A stretch of DNA of 64,000 bases from Streptomyces rimosus (GCF_008704655.1 NZ_CP023688.1:4936001-5000000); one strand, 5' to 3'; positions 27,010 to 34,819 are shown, numbered from the stretch's first letter. Numbers and translations: made by a program. The notes: generated from the sequence alone by a model not told the origin.

Positions 27010-27195
27010 GCGTTGCTCCCTTCCGGACAGCATGGAAGCACGAGGCACAGGTGCGGGGGCACGCAAGTGCAACGGAAGTACAACAGTCGGTCATGTCCCG
27101 TCGGCCCGGTGCGGGCCACTCTCGAAGGGCCGGACGGAACCCTGCGGTCCGCCCTGCTGTCTCCCCGTTATCCGAATTCTTGGACGGTCACGCAC

Positions 27196-27618
27196 ATGCA
27201 ACCCCTCACGGAGCGCCGCCCGGTGAACGGCCCGATGGTTTACGGCTTCCTGAGGGTTGCCCCCACTGCCGCCGCCCGGCAAGCAGCTTTGGCGGACGCG
27301 CTCGCGGAATACTGCCGCAGCCACGAACTGGTGCTGGGCGGGTTGTTCATCGAGCGCGAGTCGGGCGTCTGCCCGCGGACAGCGGCCTTCACCGGTCTCC
27401 TGGACGTATTGGCCCTGCCAGATGCCTACGCCGTCGTGCTCCCCGCCGCTTCTCAGCTGGGCCCCAGGCCGATAGCGGCCGAGCGCAAACGGCAGATTTC
27501 TGACTCGACGGGGGCCAGGTTGCTGCTGGTGCGTGGCGGCAAGACAGCCCGGCGTCGAGCGAAGCCGTTCAGGGAACGTGATCCCCACTCCGACCCGGTC
27601 CAGGACGCCGAAACATGA
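27196..27618 (+). CDS. serine-recombinase-like protein lacking the catalytic serine
   Basis: A 140-aa protein resembling only the resolvase N-terminal domain: VYGFLRVAPTAAARQAALAD, FIERESGVCPRTAAFTGLLD, and VVLPAASQLGPRPI. In active serine recombinases the block reads YxRVS; here the Ser is Ala, so it should not cleave DNA. No C-terminal HTH is present. The role is unknown, perhaps regulatory or structural. I give the ATG at 27196; a GTG at 27223 has a better GGAG 9 nt upstream. It overlaps the next gene by ATGA. Confidence 0.7.
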   Translation: MQPLTERRPVNGPMVYGFLRVAPTAAARQAALADALAEYCRSHELVLGGLFIERESGVCPRTAAFTGLLDVLALPDAYAVVLPAASQLGPRPIAAERKRQISDSTGARLLLVRGGKTARRRAKPFRERDPHSDPVQDAET

Positions 27619-28037
27619 GGCTCCCCATGCCCGACCCCGCACGCAGAACGTTTCCCGCTGCCCCCGAATCCGTCGGCCGGGTCAGAGGCTTCGTCGACCG
27701 CACCCTGACTCTCTGGGGGGTGGATGGAAGGGCCGACGATGTCCGTCTGTGCGTCTCCGAGCTGGCCACCAATGCTGTCACTCACGGCACGGTCCCCGGC
27801 CATGGCTTCACTGTGACAGTGACCGCCGAGGACGACGCCGTGTGCATCGAAGTCGGCGACCCCAGCCCCCGCCGCCTAAGGCTACGCAACCCCACCAACG
27901 GCGACACCGTCGGCCGTGGCCTGCAGCTGCTCGGGGCTCTCAGCGACGAATGGGGCGTGACCGAGCACGGCATGGTCGGCAAGACCGTCTGGTCCCGCTT
28001 CAAGATCACCCCGGCACCGAAGAAGGCACCATGCTGA
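27615..28037 (+). CDS. RsbW-like anti-sigma ATPase (HATPase_c_2)
   Basis: A 140-aa GHKL ATPase. The N box is LCVSELATNAVTHG, the G1-type block CIEVGDPSPR, and the G2-type block GRGLQLLGALSDEWG followed by GKTVWSRF. This is the RsbW/SpoIIAB-like family, very abundant in Streptomyces, which binds sigma or anti-anti-sigma factors. No sigma factor is encoded in the element, so the partner should be chromosomal. ATG overlaps the previous stop (ATGA), so it is translationally coupled. Confidence 0.85.
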   Translation: MRLPMPDPARRTFPAAPESVGRVRGFVDRTLTLWGVDGRADDVRLCVSELATNAVTHGTVPGHGFTVTVTAEDDAVCIEVGDPSPRRLRLRNPTNGDTVGRGLQLLGALSDEWGVTEHGMVGKTVWSRFKITPAPKKAPC

Positions 28038-28513
28038 TCACCTGCACCTCACCCGCCACCACCGGGCCCAGCCCCGGGCTGCTGGCCACCCTGGGCGCCT
28101 GGACGTGGCTGGGGCTCGATCCGGCCGAGGCCCCGCTCGGCCACCTCCTCCTCGCCCACCCGCCGGGACGGACCGCCTGCGACACGCCAGCAGCCATCGA
28201 GGTGCGCATGCGACGTATCGCCGATGCCTTGGGCGGCCTGGCCACGCCGCAAGAACGCGTCCCGAACCTTGGCGCCCGACTCCTCATGGTGAGCCGCACT
28301 ACCGTCCTGCTGCGCTTTGACGGCACTCGCTTCGGCGTACGGCTACCGGTCCGCCCCGGCTGGACCCAGCAAGTCCAGCGCCACGGCCAAGCCGTGATCA
28401 CCGTCGGCCTGCCACCACTGAAGCGAAGCGCCGACCTCGCCGATGTCGATATCTACCTCGACGACACGCTCGCCTCCGGCCGCCTTCTGTTCGGCCTCAC
28501 CTACCCCATCTGA
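28031..28513 (+). CDS. hypothetical protein, co-expressed with the RsbW-like ATPase
   Basis: A 160-aa protein I do not recognise. It starts MLITCTSPATTGPSPGLLAT and has a conserved-looking middle, MRRIADALGGLATPQERVPN, and an end rich in beta-type residues (RFGVRLPVRPGW, SGRLLFGLTYPI). No membrane or signal segment. The ATG at 28031 overlaps the last codons of the ATPase gene by 7 nt with GAAGG upstream, so the two are coupled and may act together. Confidence 0.75.
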   Translation: MLITCTSPATTGPSPGLLATLGAWTWLGLDPAEAPLGHLLLAHPPGRTACDTPAAIEVRMRRIADALGGLATPQERVPNLGARLLMVSRTTVLLRFDGTRFGVRLPVRPGWTQQVQRHGQAVITVGLPPLKRSADLADVDIYLDDTLASGRLLFGLTYPI

Positions 28514-28570
28514 ACACCCTCCGCTTCCTCCCATGCACTGCCCTGACTCCCCCCACGAGAGGCAATCGCC

Positions 28571-29166
28571 ATGGAACCCTTCGAGCGCGCCCGCTTGGAC
28601 GCCTACTTCAGCAAGAACACTGCCCAGTTCGCCCCCACCGGCCGGGCCACGTCCTTCCTCGTCACCCATCTGCTGCCTGAGCGGCCCGCCTTCGTACGCG
28701 CGGTCGCGGCGATGACCCAGCTTCGGGCGGTACTGCCCAAGCCGAAGTCATCACTCCCTGCGCCCAGCGAGAGATCGAGGCAGCCACCCCGGTCGACGCT
28801 CTCTCCCGGGCCCTGTTCACCGACCCGGACACCGCGCTGGACTACTTCGAAGCCCGCGCGGCCGGCGAGGCCGTCGTTCTTCTGGACGTCGGTGGCTACT
28901 TCGCCCCCGCCCTCGTCGAACTGCACGCCCGCTTCTCCGGCCAGATCCTCGGAGTGGTCGAGGACACCGAGAACGGCCACCGCCGGTACGCGGATCTCGA
29001 CAAACTGCCCTGTCCGGTGATCTCCGTGGCCGATCGCCGTTGAAAGACCCCGAGGACTTTCTCGTCGGTCAGTCGGTGGTCTTCTCCACGGAAGCCGTCA
29101 TGCGGGGCCGGGGCGACATTCCCCATGGACGCCCCGCCCTGGTGATCGGTTCGGCAAACCGTGAAC
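28571..29166 (+). pseudogene. degenerate SAHH-like NAD-binding protein gene (two frameshifts, truncated)
   Basis: Three consecutive frames each carry part of one protein. 28571-~28760 reads MEPFERARLDAYFSKNTAQF through VAAMTQLRAVLPKPKS. About 28755-29043 continues in the next frame (DTALDYFEARAAGEAVVLLD, ILGVVEDTENGHRRYADLDK). From ~29030 the third frame gives PLKDPEDFLVGQSVVFSTEA and HGRPALVIGS. In intact homologues these blocks are contiguous and lead into a Rossmann domain resembling S-adenosylhomocysteine hydrolase. Here each junction fits loss of one base, and the protein breaks off after VIGS. I conclude the gene is dead. Up to 29166 is homologous; beyond is unrelated. Confidence 0.72.
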
Positions 29167-29240
29167 GGGCGGCTGCGCTACGAAGGACGGTTCGTCCCTT
29201 GGTCGAGGAGAACCGGCGGCTCGTGGACGAGCACTGCCGG

Positions 29241-29284
29241 CTCATGCGGGTCCGGCGAGCCGCCCGGCGCCGGACCCGCATGAG
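29241..29284. terminator. 17-bp perfect hairpin after the SAHH-like pseudogene
   Basis: Positions 29241-29257 (CTCATGCGGGTCCGGCG) and 29268-29284 are perfect complements around a 10-nt loop. It has no T tract. It probably terminates transcription, but could also be a relic of the rearrangement that cut the pseudogene. The 300 nt that follow, up to 29587, contain no gene I can support. Confidence 0.6.
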
Positions 29285-29587
29285 TCGGCACCACCCACGT
29301 CGGCCCGCCCAGGTGCCTATATCGCGGTCCCTGCGCGTGCGGGGCATTTGATGGCGCGCGTACGCGAACCCCGCACACCAAGGCCAGGCCGGCCAGGGGC
29401 GGCGGCCGTCGTGGTCTGCGACGGATTCGCCGTGCGTGCGCACCGCTGCCGAAAGCGATGCCCAGGGGTAGGCGGCGCCCCGAGCGGGTGTCAGGCTGGG
29501 GGTGCGGCCCGTACCGGGCCGTCGCTGGACCACGACCCCGCCCGGCGCGACGACCTGTAGTCCCGATGGAAGGATCGGGGGAGTGTC

Positions 29588-30343
29588 ATGCCCGCTGAGC
29601 ACGAGCGGGTCTCCCGTGAAGAGGAGATCACCTCCGCGTTTGTCGAACTCGCCGACACCCTGGTCGCCGAGTTCGACGTGATGGACTTCCTGCACACCCT
29701 GACCGAACGCACCACCAGCCTGCTGCCGGTGGACGCGGCCGGGGTCATCCTGCTGAACACCCAGGGCCGCATGATCGACGCGACCGCCTCCGACGAACGC
29801 ACCCGGCGCCTGGAACTGGCACAGATCGAATGGCAGGAAGGCCCCTGCCGCGACTGCATCCGAACCGGCGCCCCCATCCCCGACACCCCCCTGGACACCG
29901 AGCCGGCCCAGGGGCGCTGGCCCCGCTTCACCGAATGGGCCGCCGAGCGCGGCTTCGTCGCGGCGGCCGCGGTGCCCCTTCGCCTGCGCACGACCGCCAT
30001 CGGCGCACTCAACCTCTTCCGCGCCCGGCTCCGCCCCATGGACCATCCGGACCTGCGCCTGGCCCAGGCCCTGGCCGACGCCGCGACCATCGGCATCCTG
30101 CAATACCGCGCCATCCGCGACCAGACCGTCATCAACGAGCAACTCGAAGGCGCCCTGGGCACCCGCGTGGTCATCGAACAGGCCAAAGGCATGCTCGCCG
30201 AACGCCTCGGCCTGAGCCCCGACGAAGCCTTCCAGCGCCTGCGCACCCGTGCCCGCCACCACCAGATCCTGCTGACCGAGCTCTCCCGCCAGGTCATCTC
30301 GGGCAAAGCCGACCCCGAACAGTTCACCGGACCACCGTCCTAA
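29588..30343 (+). CDS. GAF-ANTAR protein A1 (EQAKG type)
   Basis: A 251-aa protein. The GAF sensor domain covers about residues 15-165 (LLPVDAAGVILLNTQGRMID, WAAERGFVAAAAVPLRLRTT). The ANTAR RNA-binding domain covers about 185-245 (RVVIEQAKGMLAERLGLSPD, then EAFQRLRTRARHH). ANTAR proteins bind paired hairpins in nascent RNA and prevent termination; the GAF part would sense a small ligand or redox state. The ATG at 29588 has GGGGGAG 4-5 nt upstream. It precedes a second ANTAR gene, with a hairpin in the gap. The pair order is repeated in reverse at 33750-32743. Confidence 0.88.
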   Translation: MPAEHERVSREEEITSAFVELADTLVAEFDVMDFLHTLTERTTSLLPVDAAGVILLNTQGRMIDATASDERTRRLELAQIEWQEGPCRDCIRTGAPIPDTPLDTEPAQGRWPRFTEWAAERGFVAAAAVPLRLRTTAIGALNLFRARLRPMDHPDLRLAQALADAATIGILQYRAIRDQTVINEQLEGALGTRVVIEQAKGMLAERLGLSPDEAFQRLRTRARHHQILLTELSRQVISGKADPEQFTGPPS

Positions 30344-30349
30344 GGCCCT

Positions 30350-30370
30350 GCCCCTGCCGCCGGCAGGGGC
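30350..30370 (+). terminator. hairpin between two GAF-ANTAR genes
   Basis: GCCCCTGCC (30350-30358) pairs perfectly with GGCAGGGGC (30362-30370) around a 3-nt loop, 6 nt after the A1 stop and 48 nt before the A2 start. It could be a plain terminator or an antitermination target of the ANTAR proteins. Confidence 0.6.
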
Positions 30371-30418
30371 CCGTACCGCTCAGGTCGCCACAGCCGCAAC
30401 CACCGAAGCCGTGAGCCG

Positions 30419-31141
30419 ATGCCCGCACCCCGCGACCCCCCGACCAGCCCGCTGATGACCGCCCTGCTGGGCACCCTGGGCAGCCCCCCGGGACTCGGCC
30501 TGCTGCCCGCCGACCGCTGCGCCCAGGCCCTCGGCCTGACCTGCGTCACCATCTCCGCCCGCGCCGGGGCCCACGCCCCCGAACTCATCTGGCACGCCCC
30601 CGGCGACCGCCTCGGCACCGTTCTGGAAGACCTGCAGTACACCCTCGGCGAAGGGCCCACGCTGGACTGCGTACGCCACGGCCAGGCGGTCACCGAACCC
30701 GACCTGGAGCGCACCCCCGGCACCCGCTGGCCCGTCTTCCTGCCCGAGGCCCTGCACACCGGAGCCCGCGCCGTCTTCGCCTTCCCGCTGAGCATCGGGG
30801 CCGTCCAGCTCGGCGCCTTCACCGGCTACCGCACCCGCGCCGGCCCCCTCACCCTGCAACAGCACCTCGATACGCGCAGGTTCACCGACACCGCCACCTT
30901 CCTGCTGCTGGCCCTGCTGCCCGGCGCCGACGGCCGCCGTGACCCGACCACCGACCTCGCCACCCTCCACCGCGCCGAAGTCCACCAGGCCACCGGAATG
31001 CTCGCCGTGCGCCTCCGTCTGCCCCTCAACCAGGCCCTGCTCGTCCTGCGCTCCCACGCCTACATGACCGGACGCCCCATCCTCGACCTCGCCCGCGACA
31101 TCATCGACCACCGCAACCCACCCGACCTGACCCCCACCTGA
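30419..31141 (+). CDS. GAF-ANTAR protein A2 (HQATG type)
   Basis: A 240-aa protein with an N-terminal GAF-like domain (LGLTCVTISARAGAHAPELI, TLGEGPTLDCVRHGQAVTEP, AVFAFPLSIGAVQLGAFTGY) and a C-terminal ANTAR domain in which the usual EQAKG is HQATG (HRAEVHQATGMLAVRLRLPL, then LRSHAYMTGRPI). This variant form occurs in many Streptomyces GAF-ANTAR proteins. The ATG at 30419 lacks a strong ribosome site. It shares the GAF block order with the minus-strand gene at 32743-33666, its closest relative here. Confidence 0.83.
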   Translation: MPAPRDPPTSPLMTALLGTLGSPPGLGLLPADRCAQALGLTCVTISARAGAHAPELIWHAPGDRLGTVLEDLQYTLGEGPTLDCVRHGQAVTEPDLERTPGTRWPVFLPEALHTGARAVFAFPLSIGAVQLGAFTGYRTRAGPLTLQQHLDTRRFTDTATFLLLALLPGADGRRDPTTDLATLHRAEVHQATGMLAVRLRLPLNQALLVLRSHAYMTGRPILDLARDIIDHRNPPDLTPT

Positions 31142-31317
31142 CAGGAGGCTGACGGCACCAGCAGCAAGCCGAAGTTGCAAGGCCGGGCTGAGCAGATCCG
31201 GACGGCACCCGGCACCGCGTTCCTTCACTGCCCACTCAGCGAAGACGCACCGGTGCAGCGATGGGGAAGAACGGACCGTAGTCCTTGTCCTGTGACTGCT
31301 GTCGTCTGCCATCGAAA

Positions 31318-31372
31318 CGTCAGTGGAGTCTGCCACTAGATGTCAGTGGTTCTGCCATGAGGTGTGTCAGTA
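31318..31372. repeat. tandem near-repeats, possible insertion-sequence end
   Basis: Two 19-nt units, at 31318-31336 and 31341-31359, share GTCAGTGG then TCTGCCA, and a partial third (GTCAG) overlaps the stop codon of the next gene. The first unit contains AGTGG/CCACT as an inverted repeat. The pattern recalls the multiple terminal repeats of IS21-type elements, but no transposase is near. The rest of 31142-31366 holds no gene. Confidence 0.4.
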
Positions 31373-31729
31373 GGTACTGGCGTCGTCGGTGTCGGCGAGG
31401 CGGAGGCGGTACCGGACGTCGTCGGCCAGTACGGCGGTGCCGTTGGCGGCACGGACCAGGAGGCCGGCGTCGAGCAGGCCGGCGACGGTGGCCGCGGTCG
31501 GTTCCTCGGTGTCGGTGGAGACGCCGCCTTCGTAGGACGCCTGGAACAGCACGGCCGCGTCCTGCTCGCTGAGGGCGTCGCGTTGTAGCGGCCGGTGGTA
31601 CGGGTCTCGCGGGTCGCGCCACGGTTCGGTGTGGTTGGCGGGGTGGACCCAGTTCATCTGCCGGTCGGTGAGGACGTCCAGGCGCGGGCTGAGGGTGAAA
31701 TGCCGTCCTGTGACGGGATGAGTACGCAT
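31367..31729 (-). CDS. hypothetical protein (120 aa)
   Basis: A 120-aa acidic protein that I do not recognise. It starts MRTHPVTGRHFTLSPRLDVL and ends in VRYRLRLADTDDASTY; the middle has a helix-rich stretch (QDAAVLFQASYEGGVSTDTE). No membrane or signal segment. The ATG at 31729 is chosen because the upstream frame extension is only four codons. It is the last gene of a minus-strand group after the coiled-coil protein and the second GAF-ANTAR pair. Confidence 0.6.
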   Translation of the reverse strand: MRTHPVTGRHFTLSPRLDVLTDRQMNWVHPANHTEPWRDPRDPYHRPLQRDALSEQDAAVLFQASYEGGVSTDTEEPTAATVAGLLDAGLLVRAANGTAVLADDVRYRLRLADTDDASTY

Positions 31730-31818
31730 TCGGGGCCGCACCCGCGCTGCTTTCGTCGGGGCCGATCAGCCCGCCTGGGCACCGCGTGACGGCCCGCGCC
31801 TCACGTGGCGCGCCCTGG

Positions 31819-32481
31819 TCAGGCGGGATCCTGGGGAGGGGCGGGTTCGGGAGCGGCGGGGATCTGGTCTGCGGCTTGGCGGGTCTGTTCGGCCTGGCGC
31901 CGGTGGGCGGTGGCCTGCTGGGGGCGGGCGTGCTGTTCGTGGTCGCGGGCCAGGGCGTCGTGGGCGTCGGCCAGCGTCAGGAGCGCGGCGGCGGCCCGCC
32001 GGCGCAGCCGGTGCAGCCGGGCTTCCAGGACTTCGCGCGGTAGCGGCGTGCCCTGGGCTGCTGCGGCCTCGGCCGTCTCCTGGTCGATGGCGTCCTGTTC
32101 GCGCTGGTCGCGGGCGTCCGCGCGGCGCAGCACCGCCTCGCTGCGATCGAGGGATGCCTGGCTGGAGGCCAGCAGGTCGCGGGAGCGGCTGATGTGCTCG
32201 TAGGCGCGCTGGCGCAAGCTGGGGGCCGGCTTGCCCAGGTCGCGGGCCCGCCCATCGACATGTTCTTCTCGTGCGTCGAGGGCGCGCTCGCGCGCGTCGG
32301 CGGCCTCCTCCCGCTCGTCTGCCACCGCTTCGCGTTCATCGGCGGTGCGCTCGCGTGCGTCGGCGGCTTCTTCCCGCTTGGTGAACAGCTGCTCGCGCTG
32401 GCCGACGGCACTTTCACGTCCGCCCTGGCCAGGCGCGGTGGCGCCGGCGTCCGGCGTGCCGTCCTGCGGTTCGGTGCCCAT
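31819..32481 (-). CDS. coiled-coil protein with ADxRE repeats
   Basis: A 220-aa highly charged protein. Residues ~30-75 contain about five near-heptad repeats of the type ADARERTADEREAVADEREE, predicting a long coiled coil. A second helical region (RSRDLLASSQASLDRSEAVL) is followed by a Gln/Ala-rich tail. No enzymatic motif. The function is unknown; a scaffold or partner for the adjacent GAF-ANTAR proteins, one of which also has a coiled coil, is conceivable. The ATG at 32481 has no clear ribosome site. Confidence 0.72.
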   Translation of the reverse strand: MGTEPQDGTPDAGATAPGQGGRESAVGQREQLFTKREEAADARERTADEREAVADEREEAADARERALDAREEHVDGRARDLGKPAPSLRQRAYEHISRSRDLLASSQASLDRSEAVLRRADARDQREQDAIDQETAEAAAAQGTPLPREVLEARLHRLRRRAAAALLTLADAHDALARDHEQHARPQQATAHRRQAEQTRQAADQIPAAPEPAPPQDPA

Positions 32482-32742
32482 CTTGGCAGTATGCCCCGGC
32501 TCCGGGCGGGGTGAGCCGCGCGCAGGTCAGCCACGTCGCAGCATGGGCGGCAGCCGGGAGGGACGCGCGTGCGCGTTCTTGTCGCGTGCTGACGTTCCGC
32601 GCGAGGATGCCCTGCTGCTGTACGGCGGCTGAGCGGGGGCCCGCTTGGCCGTACCGCCGTTCCGGCAAGCAGCTCCCTGTGGTTCGGCCCAGCAGCCACG
32701 GGAGCCGCCTGTCGTGCCGAGGGGAACTGCAGCCGGCCTGTG

Positions 32743-33666
32743 TCAGCGGCTGTTGATCTCTTCGGGGCTGATCCTGCCTTGGAGGACGGCGAGCGCCGTG
32801 CCCAGCAGGGTGCGGCTATGGCCGAAGGCATGAGCCCGCAGCCGCAGGATCGCCAGCTCCGACGTCATGTCCAGCCGTTCGGTGAGCGTGCCGGTGGCCT
32901 GGTGGAGGTGGGCGAAGGGAAGATTTTCCAGGGAGAAGAGCCAGTCAGCGGAGTCAGCGGCGGCCAGCGCGATGACATCGGCCAGGCCCAGCGCATGATG
33001 CAGCTGCCCAGGCTCCATAGGTCCTGGGGTTTTGCGATGGCCGATCAGCGCACCGATGGCCAGCTCCTCGACGAGGAGGGGGAAAGCGAACACGGCGCGC
33101 ACCCCCAACGCCTCGATGCACGCCGGAAGGCCGGGCCAGCGCGACGTGGTCAGGTCTGCCACATCCGGCACCAGCACCATCCGTGCGGTGCGTACGGCAT
33201 CCCGGCCGGGGCCTTGGCCCTGGACCCGTTGCAGATCCTCCAAGGGGCGGGCCGCAGGGCCCCAGCAGTGCACCGCCTCCGGGTCCAGGGAGCTGGCCCC
33301 GCAGGCCAGCAGGATCGACAGTCCGTCCAGTCCCAAACCGTGGGCGCACGCCTGCAGCGGAGGAGCGCACAAGTCGAAGTCCCCCAGCACAGTGGAAAGC
33401 TCCGGGGCCCGGTCCGCCGGCGGCATCTGCTGATCGCGCTGACGCATTTGCCGTGTCTGCTTACGTACCTGCTCGGCCCACCGCCGCGTCTCCTGGGCCT
33501 GCTGCCGCGTCTCCTGGGCCTGCTGCCGCATCCGTAATGCCTGCTCCTTCATCTGCCGGGCCCTTGCCTGCGCCTTCTGTGCCGCCATGCACAGGACGAC
33601 ACCTCGCTGGAATCCCGATTCCAGCCGCGCATCCGCACCGAGTTCGAATCCAACTTCCCCGGTCAT
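32743..33666 (-). CDS. GAF-ANTAR protein B2 (HQATG type) with coiled coil
   Basis: A 307-aa protein. Residues ~25-75 form a Gln/Arg/Met-rich coiled coil with repeated RQQAQET units. A GAF-like domain follows (LDGLSILLACGASSLDPEAV, AVFAFPLLVEELAIGALIGH), and the ANTAR domain ends the protein (FAHLHQATGTLTERLDMTSE, then LRAHAFGHSR). It is the paralogue of the gene at 30419, plus an N-terminal coiled coil. The ATG at 33666 has AGGAAG just upstream; an ATG at 33681 is possible. It follows B1 with an 83-nt gap. Confidence 0.83.
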   Translation of the reverse strand: MTGEVGFELGADARLESGFQRGVVLCMAAQKAQARARQMKEQALRMRQQAQETRQQAQETRRWAEQVRKQTRQMRQRDQQMPPADRAPELSTVLGDFDLCAPPLQACAHGLGLDGLSILLACGASSLDPEAVHCWGPAARPLEDLQRVQGQGPGRDAVRTARMVLVPDVADLTTSRWPGLPACIEALGVRAVFAFPLLVEELAIGALIGHRKTPGPMEPGQLHHALGLADVIALAAADSADWLFSLENLPFAHLHQATGTLTERLDMTSELAILRLRAHAFGHSRTLLGTALAVLQGRISPEEINSR

Positions 33667-33749
33667 CGGTCTTCCTGACATCCGGGCGGCTTTATGGACC
33701 CCGGGCATACGGGCCGTGTCGCCCCGGCTCCGGCCGCGAAGGCTGGTTA

Positions 33750-34484
33750 TTACGCGCCGGTCGCCCGGCGTAACGGGGACCTGTCGAAGGGGGAAGCGGT
33801 CAACGTGCCGTCCAGCACCCACCGGGCCACCTCGTGCAGGGCCACCTGATGCGCGCGGGCATAAGAGCGCAACAGCGCGAACGCCGCATCAGGGGTGCAC
33901 TCTCTACGCTCGCTGACCTGCCCCTTGGCCTGTTCGATCAGGACCCGGCTCTGCAACGCGCCCTCCAGCTGACCGCAGACCCGCAGGGCTTCCTGATGCC
34001 GTAGCCCCTGGGCACACGCCATGGCCAGAAACCGCACCTCGGTGAGGCAGTCCTCGGGCACGAGCCGTTCATCGAGGTGATAGACCACCACAACGCCCCG
34101 ACCCCTGTCGGCCAGGGGCAGTGCCACCGTGGTGACCGCGCGCACGCCGACGGCCGACGCGGCGGCACCGAACCCGGGCCAAAGAACCCGTCCGGCACTC
34201 TCCAGCCCCACCCCGGTCAACGGCGTGCCCCGGCGCAAGGTGTCCCTCCCCGGACCGGGCCGCCTGCCGCCCTCCTCCCGCGCCAGCCGCGCCGCCAGCG
34301 GCCCACTGTCCCCGCAGTCCCACCCGCCGCCGCGTGCCCGGGGTGCCTGCACCAAAGCCGCCGCCTCCGCCGAAACCCCCACAGCCAGCAGCCGGTCCCG
34401 CACCAGGCGCGCCAGCACGCCCAGCCGCTGGGACGCACTCTGCGCCGAGCTGGCATCCGACAGCCTCAGCACCGTGATGAGCAA
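33750..34484 (-). CDS. GAF-ANTAR protein B1 (EQAKG type)
   Basis: A 244-aa protein. The N-terminal sensor part is divergent but GAF-like (VGVRAVTTVALPLADRGRGV, VVVYHLDERLVPEDCL). The C-terminal ANTAR domain is canonical (LEGALQSRVLIEQAKGQVSE, then AFALLRSYARAHQVALHEVA). It is the first gene of the minus-strand group, mirroring A1 at the other side. The TTG at 34484 is poorly supported; a GTG at 34472 is an alternative. Upstream lies an unusual run of GGGGA repeats that supplies several possible ribosome-binding sequences. Confidence 0.8.
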   Translation of the reverse strand: MLITVLRLSDASSAQSASQRLGVLARLVRDRLLAVGVSAEAAALVQAPRARGGGWDCGDSGPLAARLAREEGGRRPGPGRDTLRRGTPLTGVGLESAGRVLWPGFGAAASAVGVRAVTTVALPLADRGRGVVVVYHLDERLVPEDCLTEVRFLAMACAQGLRHQEALRVCGQLEGALQSRVLIEQAKGQVSERRECTPDAAFALLRSYARAHQVALHEVARWVLDGTLTASPFDRSPLRRATGA

Positions 34485-34496
34485 GTCCTTCGGCAG

Positions 34497-34522
34497 CCCT
34501 CCCCTCCCCTCCCCTCCCCTCC
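34497..34522. repeat. tandem CCCCT (GGGGA on minus strand) repeats
   Basis: Five consecutive runs of C separated by single T, a pentanucleotide microsatellite. On the minus strand it reads as GGGGA repeats, each resembling a Shine-Dalgarno sequence and together able to form a G-quadruplex, 13 nt before the B1 start. Confidence 0.8.
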
Positions 34523-34797
34523 GTACTGCGAGCGGTGTTCGAGCAGCTCGGCTCCATTGCGAATCCTTTCCGCTGCTTCCGTTCCCGTCAGCGAGCCCCT
34601 GTGAACCGGCCCGACCCAGGCGCCGTCGGCACGCGAGACCATTTTCCTACGGAAATCTTCCCGACACCCGGCCTCCAGCCGACTTTCCCGGAAGTCTCCT
34701 CAGCGCACCGTGCCCGCCGCCAGAGCTGGCCCAGCGGTCGCCATCCGTCGCCCAGGTGTACAGGACCGGCGCCGAATGCCTGGTCAGCCGTCCGCCA
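34523..34797. other. non-coding right end of the element
   Basis: No gene is supported. Two imperfect palindromes are visible at about 34641-34656 (TTTCC-TAC-GGAAA) and 34681-34697 (GACTT around AAGTC). The B1 promoter should be at its left edge on the minus strand. The stretch leads into the arm-type repeat and attR. Confidence 0.4.
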
Positions 34798-34819
34798 TGC
34801 GTGAGCGATGCGTGAGCGG
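34798..34819. repeat. arm-type repeat, right end
   Basis: The 22-bp sequence of 16774-16795 repeated exactly and in the same orientation, 116 bp inside attR. It consists of two tandem 11-mers differing at the last base. Neighbouring bases differ, so this is a conserved site rather than a large duplication. Confidence 0.7.
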
